From the NCBI RefSeq assembly GCF_000244755.1, contig NZ_AHOO02000014.1, forward strand, positions 126,501 to 190,500: 64,000 bases of DNA, written 5' to 3'. The translations under genes were made by a program, and so were the position numbers. This document shows positions 17,534 through 25,730 of the stretch, in pieces. Within the stretch, counting starts at the first letter, position 1; each line of letters begins with the position of its first letter. The stretch is from Leptospira licerasiae serovar Varillal str. VAR 010 (GTDB taxonomy: Bacteria > Spirochaetota > Leptospiria > Leptospirales > Leptospiraceae). The notes beneath the pieces are model-generated. The model was given only the letters and a program-made list of their open reading frames with translations. It had not been told where the DNA came from and did no database searches.

Positions 17534-18397
17534 TCATTTGGAAACTCCTTCGGGGAATTCGGTGACCCTTGCGAATACTTTCAGCAAATCCTCTCCGGGT
17601 TTTTTAGGCCTAGACTTACTTACGGATACCACGAGCAGATCATCCATGGATTCCGCCAGGATCTCTCCGGTTTCGGAGTCGCTGACCTCTTGTCTCATGC
17701 GGCTCCAAATTTTATCAAAACTATGAATCCAGGTTTGTATTTTAGCTCTTCTGCCTGCTGCGAGAGGTTTACGATAACGTATCTTTCCTCCCATATAGAA
17801 AAGCGTAGTGTCCATTGCGACCAGATCTTCTAGGCTTAGTCCGCATTCTGCGGTAAAATTCCAGCGACCTTCTTCCAGTAGTCTCCAGTAATGAGAAGGA
17901 TTATAGTCACCGAACGGATTTCGTTCGCAGTAAAAGAGATCTCTTTCTGCTAGCGTACGTTCGCAAGATCCGGAAAAAGACGGTACGGATTCGAATGAAG
18001 TGATTAATTCTTCTGAAGAATCTTGGGCTGCGATGAGTTGGAAAGGTTTTCCTTCCTTCTCCGTTCTTGCTAACGTTTTGATCTCTGCTGCCACTTTTCC
18101 GTTTGGATCCACAACTTCTTGGGAGAAGGTTAACAGGCCGTCCCCACCGGAGCGATAACTAGTGCGTATGGATAACCCGATGTTTTCCATTTGTTGGGCA
18201 AGGAAACGAATATCTGCCCCGACGGTTTGTAATCGAACTGATTCTTCGATCATTCTTTTCCAAGGATAACCGGCTTCTTCTAAGATCCGATATCTATCCC
18301 CTAGACAAGAGTCTTCATAAGTCCTGCTAGTAGCATGCCTTTGAGTATCTAGATCCGAAAATCTGGTTCTGACTTGTTCTTTTTCCGTAACAGACAT
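17534..18397 (-). CDS. double-hotdog thioesterase-like protein (acyl-ACP/acyl-CoA thioesterase family)
   Basis: A 287-residue protein built of two hotdog-like halves. The first has VRTRFSDLDTQRHATSRTYE with GADIRFLAQQ. The second has FGDYNPSHYWRLLEEGRWNF with GGKIRYRKPLAAGRRAKIQT. The D-x-x-x-H/N pattern followed by an aromatic/E motif is typical of 4-hydroxybenzoyl-CoA-type and acyl-ACP thioesterases. The ATG at 18397 is preferred because AGGA precedes it; a GTG at 18415 would put that site inside the gene. It stands directly upstream of the thiolase pair and diverges from a TetR gene with an operator candidate between them, so it is probably the first gene of a TetR-controlled fatty-acyl operon. 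Confidence 0.75.
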   Translation of the reverse strand: MSVTEKEQVRTRFSDLDTQRHATSRTYEDSCLGDRYRILEEAGYPWKRMIEESVRLQTVGADIRFLAQQMENIGLSIRTSYRSGGDGLLTFSQEVVDPNGKVAAEIKTLARTEKEGKPFQLIAAQDSSEELITSFESVPSFSGSCERTLAERDLFYCERNPFGDYNPSHYWRLLEEGRWNFTAECGLSLEDLVAMDTTLFYMGGKIRYRKPLAAGRRAKIQTWIHSFDKIWSRMRQEVSDSETGEILAESMDDLLVVSVSKSRPKKPGEDLLKVFARVTEFPEGVSK

Positions 18398-18454
18398 TTT
18401 GAACCGTCCTGACACTAGCTTAGACCCCTGGGAAATCGGGGCAATAAAAAAATA

Positions 18455-18470
18455 CAGAACGTTCGTTCTG
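18455..18470. promoter_or_regulatory. TetR operator candidate CAGAACGTTCGTTCTG
   Basis: A perfect inverted repeat (CAGAACG, two-base spacer, CGTTCTG) in the divergent region between the hotdog/thiolase operon and the TetR gene, 57 bases from one start codon and 81 from the other. Length and symmetry suit a TetR-family dimer. The position would allow control of both directions. Confidence 0.65.
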
Positions 18471-18551
18471 GTTTTTTATACGCTAAACCCAAATTCTATT
18501 GACGAAACGAGGTTTTTAAGGCAATACTGAAAAAATAACGTATTTAAGCAC

Positions 18552-19163
18552 ATGACCGCTCAGAGAAAAAAAAGAGATTCCGGGGCCAGTGTCCGAGAAA
18601 GAATTCTGGATACTGCGACTGATCTTTTCTATAAACAAGGATTTTCCAACACCGGGATGAGACAGATTATCCAAGAATCCGGTTCGGTTGCTGCGAGTCT
18701 TTACGATCATTTTCCTTCTAAAAAAGAACTCGGGATTGCTTATCTTGCTCGTCAGGAAGAAAAGACTCTTTCCGATCTCGCTTCCCTCATGGAAAGATAT
18801 CCGGAAGTCCAAGAATTTTTAAGAGCTTGGGTGATCTTGAAGGAAAGACAGATCCGTCATCATGAATTTTTCGGAGATCCGTTTGCAGGTTTTGCAAATC
18901 AAGTCATGGATGCTGATCCGGAATACACTGAATTCCTAAAAGGTATCGCAGAGAAATGGACTAAGATGATCCGAGATTATCTAAGTCGCGCAGTTGCTTC
19001 CGGACAATTTTCCAGAACAATGGACATTCAATATGTTTCCAGAAGAGTATTGATGGCGTATCACGGTTCTATTACTCTTTGGAGAATGACCAAAGATCTG
19101 CGTTATATTCGAGAAATGGAAGATAGTCTTAGAGAGATCTTTGAAGAATATACCGCTAAATAA
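18552..19163 (+). CDS. TetR/AcrR-family transcriptional regulator
   Basis: A 203-residue regulator with a classical N-terminal helix-turn-helix: [20 protein letters not shown], then [20 protein letters not shown] and [10 protein letters not shown]. The C-terminal domain is an alpha-helical ligand pocket of ordinary length. It is divergent from the double-hotdog and thiolase genes, with the palindrome at 18455-18470 between them. The likely ligand is a fatty acid or acyl-CoA, inferred from the neighbours alone. Confidence 0.92.
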   Translation: MTAQRKKRDSGASVRERILDTATDLFYKQGFSNTGMRQIIQESGSVAASLYDHFPSKKELGIAYLARQEEKTLSDLASLMERYPEVQEFLRAWVILKERQIRHHEFFGDPFAGFANQVMDADPEYTEFLKGIAEKWTKMIRDYLSRAVASGQFSRTMDIQYVSRRVLMAYHGSITLWRMTKDLRYIREMEDSLREIFEEYTAK

Positions 19164-19171
19164 AGTCTAAC

Positions 19172-20020
19172 TCATCGTCTGGTCTTGGACCCGAATTTGA
19201 TTTTAGAAGCAGATTTATTTTTTTGAGGCTCCTCTATTACATCTCTTAATTCCGTTTTTTCTACATGCAAAAGTTTTAAAGGACTTTCCGCACTTACCTT
19301 ACATTCCTGAGCATGAGTTGCTGAAAAATTCGTGACGGCCAGCATCATCTGAGTCCAGGCAGTCATTGTTTCCGGATTCCTTTTTGCACTTTGTAACCCG
19401 TAAATGATCGGATCCTTCATCCTATCCATCAAATTGCAGGAGGGAAAATAAATCCCGCCCTCTTTCTTTAAGAATCTAGAAACTGGAATGAAAAGAAAAT
19501 TTCTAATATGGCTCGGCTTCCCCTTAGAAGCTTCCGCGAATTTCAAATATAGGATCAAATTTTTTTCGGCAAGCGTCTCCGCCTCTTTTATTGAAGCTGG
19601 ATTCTTTTTCAGAATGGAAGAAGATCTCGCAAATCCTCTTTCTATTTCGTAGCGAATATGACGTGCACATAAATGCTGGATCATCTCCCATCCCCCAAGT
19701 ACGACAGCTTGAGGCCGATAATATGCGATAGAACCGTCACTTTCTAGATAAAAATGTCTTCCTTCTTTCTGGTTCAAATCATAATACAGATCCCCAATAA
19801 TCACACTATTTGAACTGTGTTCTTCGGCGGAATGTCGTAATTCCTCAAGCGCGACTGCGTCAGTCAGAGGAACGAAAGAATCACTCCCGGCTAAAAAATC
19901 CAAACAACTTCCGATAAACTCATGGTGTTCGCTATGTTCCTGATAAGCGGTTACTTGGGGAGAATTACACGAGAATAGGAATAATATACTGCTAAGAAAA
20001 AAGAACGAGATACGAGCCAT
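19172..20020 (-). CDS. lipoprotein of unknown function
   Basis: A 282-residue protein with a signal sequence MARISFFFLSSILFLFSC and a lipobox cysteine at residue 18. The mature part has several cysteines (for example GSCLDF, HLCARH, PSCNLMD and QECK), a His-rich start (YQEHSEHHEFIG) and a basic, unstructured tail (KNKSASKIKFGSKTRR). I do not recognise the family. It converges with the TetR gene, leaving only eight bases between the stops, and diverges from the ion-channel gene. Confidence 0.65.
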   Translation of the reverse strand: MARISFFFLSSILFLFSCNSPQVTAYQEHSEHHEFIGSCLDFLAGSDSFVPLTDAVALEELRHSAEEHSSNSVIIGDLYYDLNQKEGRHFYLESDGSIAYYRPQAVVLGGWEMIQHLCARHIRYEIERGFARSSSILKKNPASIKEAETLAEKNLILYLKFAEASKGKPSHIRNFLFIPVSRFLKKEGGIYFPSCNLMDRMKDPIIYGLQSAKRNPETMTAWTQMMLAVTNFSATHAQECKVSAESPLKLLHVEKTELRDVIEEPQKNKSASKIKFGSKTRR

Positions 20021-20150
20021 AATCTAATCGAGCGAGTGTTTCATACTCCTTGAATTCTGTCGGTCAAAATCCATTCCTTTTAAAAATAAATTTCCAGTCT
20101 TAGGATTTTAGATTTGAAATAGAGGATTCTATGACTAATCTTCAGCCTTC

Positions 20151-22106
20151 ATGAAAGAGAAAATCAGCATTTTCAAAAAGCTCCGATACCATTTCGATAA
20201 TTTTATGTCTAGGGGAGGAGCGTCCGTATTTGCAGCTCTGATGACCTTATTCTTAGGAGCGTTCATATCCTTATCTTTAGTGAGAATGCTTGGAGCATTT
20301 TTCTTTCCGGATGAATCCATTAAAGAATCCGGAGATTTCTTATGGAGAGTATTCCTTCAAATCTCTGATGCAGGAGCTGTTGCGGAAGATGGAGAATCTA
20401 ATTGGTTCAATAAGGTGATCGGCATATTAAGCGTATTTTCCGGTTTGGTTCTATTCTCCAGCCTAGTTGCATTTATCACAAATCAATTCGACCAGAAAAT
20501 ACAAGAACTCAGGAAAGGAAAAAGTGAAGTTTTAGAATCGGATCATACTTTGATCTTAGGATTCGGAATAAGGACCATTGAAATATTAAGGGAATTGATA
20601 GAAGCAAACTCTTCCGAATCAGGAAAGGCCACAGTCATCCTTGCAGACCTAGATAAGGAAGAAATGGACGATTTCCTCTCAGAAAATCTGGAAGACACTA
20701 AGACCACTAAAATTATCACAAGATCCGGATTACCTTCCCATCTTCATTCCTTAAAGAAAGTAAATGCTTCCAAAGCAAAAAGTATCATCATCTTGAATCC
20801 GTCCGGTTCGGAAGAATCGACAGAAGGTAAATCGATCGGAGATGCAAAAGTACTAAAATCCATAATGGCACTTGTTGCGTTAAATGGGGAATCCGGACTT
20901 CCTCCCATAGTCGCGGAACTTCACGGATTAGAGAACCGAAATATTGCTTCGGATCTTTCCGGATCGGTTTTGGTTATGGATGAAAGAAGTATTCTTTCTA
21001 AACTGCTTGTACAAACTTCCAGAACTTCCGGTCTTGCAATCGTGTATTCTAATTTGGTCGGCTTTGAAGGAAATGAGATCTATTTCTATAATCCAAAAAG
21101 CGGTTGGAGAGGTTTGAACTATTCCGAAATTTCATTTAGGTTCAGGGAATCGGTTCCTTTAGGTTTTAGAAAGATCAACGGAGAAATTATTTTAAATCCC
21201 AATCCGGAATATTTACCAGAGAATGAAGAAGATGCGATCATTCTTGCTGAGGACGATTCCAAGATAAAATTCGATGAGAAAGTGGTTGCTGTGACCCCGG
21301 CGCTTTCTTACCCGAATACAACCCTTTCTCGACCTATCGATAAACAATTAATTATCGGTTGGAATTCCAAAAGTAAGATCATTGTGGATGAATACGCAAA
21401 ATTCTCTTCTCCTGATTCCCAGATCGATCTTTTGATCAATGAGTCAAACGAAGAGATCAAATCCTCTCTTGCAAAGCTGAAGGCAAAGTATCCTCGGATC
21501 AAACTTAGGTCCTTGATAGCGAACCTTTCGCAAGAAGGTATTTTGGAAAAACTTTCTCCAGAACAATATGATTCCGTAATATTCTTGGCCGAGGAGAAGG
21601 AGAATATTGAGGAAGTGGATGCAAGGACCATTTCACTTTTACTAAGATTCCGCCAGTACTTTAAGAAAAAACTCCAGGCAAGCGGTAAAAAAATAGAAAC
21701 TCAGCTGATTACCGAGATTATGAATTCAGAAAATACCGAATTGGTTTTGGAAACCGGAGTGAAGGACTTTTTGATCTCCAACCAATTCGTCTCCAAGATG
21801 ATGGCTCAAGTCTCCCAAGAACCGGACGTAATGAGAGTATATGATAGCCTATTCGATCCGGAAGGAAGCGAGATCTATCTCAAGCCCGCATTCTTATATT
21901 TCGAGGATTTTCCAAAACGTGTGAATTTTGCAGACTGCATGTTGGCGGCGCAACAGAGGAAGGAAACATGTTTCGGAATCAGGATCGTTTCGGAAGAAAC
22001 GGATGAATCCAAAGGTTACGGGGTGTATTTAATCCCAAACAAATCGGAATTTTTTACCTTACATGAATCCGATTCTTTGATCGTTTTATCGGAAGACCAG
22101 TCTTAG
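20151..22106 (+). CDS. CASTOR/POLLUX-like ion channel protein with RCK-type domains
   Basis: A 651-residue protein. An N-terminal membrane part has two clear helices (about residues 23-45 and 80-103) around a pore-like loop containing ISDAGAVAEDGE. The ADAG-type filter resembles that of CASTOR, POLLUX and SYM8 rather than the TVGYG of potassium channels. The rest is cytoplasmic with Rossmann-like RCK features: HTLILGFGIRTIEILRELIE near residue 130 and KQLIIGWNSKSKIIVDEYAK near residue 395. Plant CASTOR/POLLUX are nuclear cation channels; bacterial relatives exist but are poorly studied. The start lacks a strong ribosome-binding site. It diverges from the lipoprotein gene. Confidence 0.78.
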   Translation: MKEKISIFKKLRYHFDNFMSRGGASVFAALMTLFLGAFISLSLVRMLGAFFFPDESIKESGDFLWRVFLQISDAGAVAEDGESNWFNKVIGILSVFSGLVLFSSLVAFITNQFDQKIQELRKGKSEVLESDHTLILGFGIRTIEILRELIEANSSESGKATVILADLDKEEMDDFLSENLEDTKTTKIITRSGLPSHLHSLKKVNASKAKSIIILNPSGSEESTEGKSIGDAKVLKSIMALVALNGESGLPPIVAELHGLENRNIASDLSGSVLVMDERSILSKLLVQTSRTSGLAIVYSNLVGFEGNEIYFYNPKSGWRGLNYSEISFRFRESVPLGFRKINGEIILNPNPEYLPENEEDAIILAEDDSKIKFDEKVVAVTPALSYPNTTLSRPIDKQLIIGWNSKSKIIVDEYAKFSSPDSQIDLLINESNEEIKSSLAKLKAKYPRIKLRSLIANLSQEGILEKLSPEQYDSVIFLAEEKENIEEVDARTISLLLRFRQYFKKKLQASGKKIETQLITEIMNSENTELVLETGVKDFLISNQFVSKMMAQVSQEPDVMRVYDSLFDPEGSEIYLKPAFLYFEDFPKRVNFADCMLAAQQRKETCFGIRIVSEETDESKGYGVYLIPNKSEFFTLHESDSLIVLSEDQS

Positions 22107-22186
22107 TTTATTTCTTGTCTTCTTTCGTAAAATGGGACTTCTGCGGAAAAGCTCTTACGTATTTTCCGCCGAAATAATAAAGAAGT

Positions 22187-23083
22187 TTAACGTTTCTTTT
22201 TTGGTTTTGCTTTTTTAGGAGAAGCTTTAGCCGTTTTCTTTTTGGCAGGACTTGCTTTCTTAGCCGCAGTTGTCTTAGGACTGACCTTTTTGGAAGGAAC
22301 AGATGTAACCGTCTCTTTCTTAGCTTCTTCCTTAACGACAGGCTTTTGTTTGATTGGTAGCGGGTCTTTCTTTTCTTCTGAAGTGACAAGGGAGCCCAGG
22401 CATTCTATTCCAAGAGGTCCTAAATATAAATTCAAATGTCCGTATTCAGGGATCTCTACGTCGTCAAAATGGCCTAAGGTAGCGCTTTCCCAAGGACGGA
22501 CGATACCTTCTCCCTTTGTAAATACTGCTTGTACATTATGAAATTTTGAATAAGTTTCTACAACTTCCTTCACTAATTTAGATCCGGGCATCATTTGCCA
22601 GGTGCAAGGGAAGATTGGAGCGAGATAGGCCATATAAGTCCCGTGCATAGGCGATCCCACTACGAAAATTTTTCGGACCCTGTCTCTTCCTTTATAACTT
22701 AAACCTGCAGCAATAAGTCCTCCCATGGAGTGACAGATCAGATAACAGTCTTTGATATTCTTCTCTATTAGAAAATTCTCAAGTATCTTACTTTTTTTAC
22801 GGATATTGCCGGTTTGGAATCCAAGTGGGACTACATACACAGGATGCCCAAGAGAGATTAGATGTTTACGCATCGCGGTCCAGGTCAGACCTCTTCCTAA
22901 AAATCCGGAAACACATACGATAGGGCGCTTGTATCCTTCGGTATGATCCGGAAGTTCTATAAAGATCCCCAGGATATGACAGAAAAAATAATATATATGG
23001 TGATAGATCTCGGCTAAATGTTGTACAATTACAGGACGGATATTCCCTTTTTCGGGAAGGTAAGTAAGATGGTCTCTCTTCAT
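22187..23083 (-). CDS. alpha/beta hydrolase (lipase/esterase-like) with a Lys/Ala/Pro-rich histone-H1-like tail
   Basis: A 298-residue protein. Residues 50-230 form an alpha/beta hydrolase of the triacylglycerol-lipase/PGAP1-like group. [16 protein letters not shown] holds the oxyanion loop and CHSMGG the nucleophile S119. [15 protein letters not shown] follows, and [19 protein letters not shown] supplies the histidine region. From about residue 233 the chain turns into a low-complexity basic tail of Lys, Ala, Pro, Ser and Thr ending KKAKPKKKR, like bacterial histone-H1-like repeats. There is no signal peptide. The tail may bind nucleic acid or acidic envelope polymers; neither is shown. The overlapping minus-strand frame at 22108-22389 is a shadow of this tail. 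Confidence 0.8.
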   Translation of the reverse strand: MKRDHLTYLPEKGNIRPVIVQHLAEIYHHIYYFFCHILGIFIELPDHTEGYKRPIVCVSGFLGRGLTWTAMRKHLISLGHPVYVVPLGFQTGNIRKKSKILENFLIEKNIKDCYLICHSMGGLIAAGLSYKGRDRVRKIFVVGSPMHGTYMAYLAPIFPCTWQMMPGSKLVKEVVETYSKFHNVQAVFTKGEGIVRPWESATLGHFDDVEIPEYGHLNLYLGPLGIECLGSLVTSEEKKDPLPIKQKPVVKEEAKKETVTSVPSKKVSPKTTAAKKASPAKKKTAKASPKKAKPKKKR

Positions 23084-23088
23084 TCGGT

Positions 23089-23124
23089 TTCTACCGCGGG
23101 CGAAAATCCCGCCCTACGGTAGAA
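23089..23124. terminator. long hairpin between the msrB and lipase genes
   Basis: TTCTACCG (23089-23096) pairs with CGGTAGAA (23117-23124), and an inner GCGGG/CCCGC stem closes a CGAAAAT loop. It lies between the stop of the minus-strand msrB gene and the start of the lipase gene. No U-tract follows; it may be an attenuating or 3'-end structure, or a dispersed palindromic repeat. Confidence 0.45.
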
Positions 23125-23174
23125 TCCATTCTCAGCTCCGAGGCGCAAACAGAATTTTGCAGGCTTTTCTAGTC

Positions 23175-23675
23175 TTAATCTTTTTTGAATTTTAAAGAAG
23201 CAGAATTGATACAATATCTTAGACCAGTCGGTTCAGGACCGTCAGGGAATACATGTCCTAAATGCCCTCCGCATCTGGCGCATAGAACTTCTGTGCGAGT
23301 CATGCCATGACTTGTGTCCGTTTCTGATTGGATTGATTTTTCTGCCGCCGGTTTATAAAAAGAAGGCCAGCCGCTCCCGGATTCATACTTAGTATCCGAA
23401 CTAAATAACTCGGCTCCGCAGGCAGCACAAAGGTATTTTCCTTTTTCCTTATTATAGTAATATTCTCCCGTAAACGCTCTTTCTGTCCCTTTTTCCCTAA
23501 TGATCCGATATTGGTCCGGACTTAGGACTTTTTTCCATTCATCCTCTGACTTCTGTACTTCGTATTTCATCTTACCTCCTTTATTATCTTTTGGAGCTCC
23601 TATGGATTCGGAACATCCTGACAAAACGATTCCTACTAAATATACAAAACCGATACCCAGCCCGATTTTATTCAT
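23175..23675 (-). CDS. msrB: peptide-methionine (R)-S-oxide reductase, lipoprotein form
   Basis: A 166-residue MsrB with a lipoprotein signal (lipobox LSGC, cysteine 21). The zinc site is formed by CAAC and CARC, SGWPSF lies between them, and the catalytic cysteine is in [10 protein letters not shown] near the C-terminus. It reduces methionine-R-sulfoxide in proteins. The lipobox implies that it repairs envelope proteins, as do exported Msr proteins of other bacteria. GAGGAT stands properly before the ATG. A histidine-bearing [11 protein letters not shown] loop completes the active site. Confidence 0.93.
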   Translation of the reverse strand: MNKIGLGIGFVYLVGIVLSGCSESIGAPKDNKGGKMKYEVQKSEDEWKKVLSPDQYRIIREKGTERAFTGEYYYNKEKGKYLCAACGAELFSSDTKYESGSGWPSFYKPAAEKSIQSETDTSHGMTRTEVLCARCGGHLGHVFPDGPEPTGLRYCINSASLKFKKD

Positions 23676-23870
23676 AATTCTATCCTCGACGGATAACTTC
23701 GATTTCTCTCCGAAAAGGTTACTTCTAAACCGTGGTCTTAAAGAGTTAAATTATTGTGTTGTTATAGTTGTAAAGCTCAAACATTATTCCAAACACCTGT
23801 TCGGTCCTTCTTCTTTGTTCGTATTACAAACCAAAGTCAACCTTCCAAAAACGAAGCATTCAGGTAATAC

Positions 23871-23899
23871 TTGACACAACCTTAATAAAGCAGTACACC
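23871..23899 (+). promoter_or_regulatory. possible promoter of the acyl-CoA dehydrogenase gene
   Basis: TTGACA at 23871-23876 is a consensus -35 box. A weak -10-like TACACC lies 17 bases on (23894-23899), about 30 bases before the start codon. The -10 match is poor, so this is tentative. The rest of 23676-23929 holds nothing else I can name. Confidence 0.35.
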
Positions 23900-23929
23900 T
23901 AAATACCTTAAGCGACAGGGAGTATACAA

Positions 23930-25690
23930 ATGATTCAAGGAAATTATTTCCAGGATAACACCGACTTACAAACTCATTTTGATCATCTTATAGATTGGAA
24001 GGAGATCGTAGCAGCATACGAAGGCGATTTCCATGATGCATCCAAATACAAGCAAACTAACGATGAAAGATATGCATATGCGCCTTCCACGGTACAGGAA
24101 GCGATAGATTATTACAAATCTACGGTGGATGCTTTAGGAGAAATTATGGGAGACTTTGTGGCTCCTCGTAGTAAGGAAATGGACCAGACCGGTCTAAAGT
24201 ATGAGAACGGTAAAGTCACATTCCCGAAAGCACAGGAAGAATGTTATAAAACCTTAAAGGATGCAGGGCTTATGCCAATCTCCATCTCCAGAAAATACGG
24301 AGGTTTAGGTCTACCCGCGACTGTGCAGTCGATGATGTGCGAAATAGCTGCCAGAGCAGATGCAGCATTTTGTTTAGCATACGGGAATATTAATATAGTC
24401 GAGATCATGGAAAGATATGCTTCCGACGAAATGTGCAATGAATGGTTGCCTCAGATCGCCGCAGGAAAATTCAGCGCTGCCATGGCCTTAACCGAACCTA
24501 ACTACGGTTCCGATCTGCCGAATGTGCAAACTAGAGCCACTCAAGATCCTGACGGCACTTGGAGAATTAACGGAGCAAAACGTTTTATCACTCATGCCTG
24601 CGGCTATGTGGATTCCCCTTCCGTAATCCTTACGTTAGCGAGAACAGGAAGTCCCGAAAGCGGAGCAAGAGGACTTTCTTTCTTTTTAGTACAAGGGAAA
24701 GACGTTCATGTCGCCGGGATCGAACATAAGATGGGATTACATTGTTCTCCTACCTGCGAAGTAGTCTTTGAGAATTCTCCAGGACTTCTGATCGGAAAAA
24801 CCGGCTACGGTCTTGTAAAATATTCCATGGGTATGATGAATGCTGCGAGACTCACAATCGCAACCCAATCGTTGGGAATTGGAACTGCCGCATATTTCGA
24901 AGCAAAAAAATATGCGTCGGAAAGAATACAATTCGGCAAACCAATAGAGAAGATCCCAGCAGTCCGGAAAATTTTGGACAAGATGGAAAGAGAAATTTTA
25001 GCAACAAGATGCCTTGTTTCCGAAACAGGAAGAGCGATCGACCTTTATCATTGGAGAAAGGAAAGAATGCTCAAAGAAGAAGGTAAGAGCGAGAGAGATG
25101 TTAACCAAGACGAAACGATCCGTCGTTGGGAAAAACTCGCGGACTTATTCACTCCTCTTAGCAAATATTACGCTTCCGAAGGTTGTGTGGCGCTTGCGTC
25201 AGACGCAATCCAAATCCACGGCGGAAGCGGATACACCGAGGATTACGATGTGGCAAGGATCTATAGGGACAGTAGAATCACTACAATTTACGAAGGTACT
25301 ACTCAGTTGCAGATCGTAGCGGCAATCGGAGGTGTGGTTTCAGGAATGGCAGCGAGCGGGCACCTAAGAGCTTACGCAGAAGAAGAAATGTCCAAATTTT
25401 CTCCCTCTACGGATCTTAGATCCCTTTGGGAAAAATTGGAACAAGCAGTTCATTCTTATAAGTCGATAGGAGACGGTTTTACAAAAGACGAACTCGCTTT
25501 CGAAACTGTAGAGATAGCGGCCAGATTTGTAGCTGGAATGTTATTAGAAAAATCTCTGGGCCAAGTGGATGGCGAGCTTAAAAAACAGAGAACCAAACAT
25601 TCACAAGATTATAATATAGATTCCTTGGCTATTGCAGAAGGAAATCTTTTACGTTTGGAAAGAGCGAACCGGCAAGCAGCGGCGGTTTAA
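23930..25690 (+). CDS. acyl-CoA dehydrogenase
   Basis: A 586-residue FAD-dependent acyl-CoA dehydrogenase of the longer type, with a C-terminal extension. The FAD/substrate motifs are AMALTEPNYGSDLPNVQTRA and WRINGAKRFITHA. The mid-domain contains GLSFFLVQGKDVHV, and the C-terminal helical domain has the IQIHGGSGYTEDYDVARIYR segment followed by ITTIYEGTTQLQ, where the catalytic glutamate is expected. It performs the first step of beta-oxidation. Leptospires live on fatty acids as carbon source, so this fits the thiolase and thioesterase genes in the window. GGGAG lies just before the ATG. A strong terminator follows. Confidence 0.92.
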   Translation: MIQGNYFQDNTDLQTHFDHLIDWKEIVAAYEGDFHDASKYKQTNDERYAYAPSTVQEAIDYYKSTVDALGEIMGDFVAPRSKEMDQTGLKYENGKVTFPKAQEECYKTLKDAGLMPISISRKYGGLGLPATVQSMMCEIAARADAAFCLAYGNINIVEIMERYASDEMCNEWLPQIAAGKFSAAMALTEPNYGSDLPNVQTRATQDPDGTWRINGAKRFITHACGYVDSPSVILTLARTGSPESGARGLSFFLVQGKDVHVAGIEHKMGLHCSPTCEVVFENSPGLLIGKTGYGLVKYSMGMMNAARLTIATQSLGIGTAAYFEAKKYASERIQFGKPIEKIPAVRKILDKMEREILATRCLVSETGRAIDLYHWRKERMLKEEGKSERDVNQDETIRRWEKLADLFTPLSKYYASEGCVALASDAIQIHGGSGYTEDYDVARIYRDSRITTIYEGTTQLQIVAAIGGVVSGMAASGHLRAYAEEEMSKFSPSTDLRSLWEKLEQAVHSYKSIGDGFTKDELAFETVEIAARFVAGMLLEKSLGQVDGELKKQRTKHSQDYNIDSLAIAEGNLLRLERANRQAAAV

Positions 25691-25693
25691 AAT

Positions 25694-25730
25694 AAAGAAC
25701 GGCCGGCGATCGTCGGCCGTTCTTTTATTC
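25694..25730 (+). terminator. bidirectional rho-independent terminator
   Basis: AAAGAACGGCCG (25694-25705) and CGGCCGTTCTTT (25714-25725) form a perfect 12-bp stem flanked by A- and T-rich tracts, so it can act on both strands. It separates the acyl-CoA dehydrogenase gene from the convergent TolC-like gene, whose stop codon it touches. Confidence 0.88.

Noticed and set aside
22108..22389. A 93-residue Lys/Arg/Leu-rich minus-strand protein
   Set aside because: It is an alternative-frame reading of the repetitive lysine-rich tail of the lipase gene.
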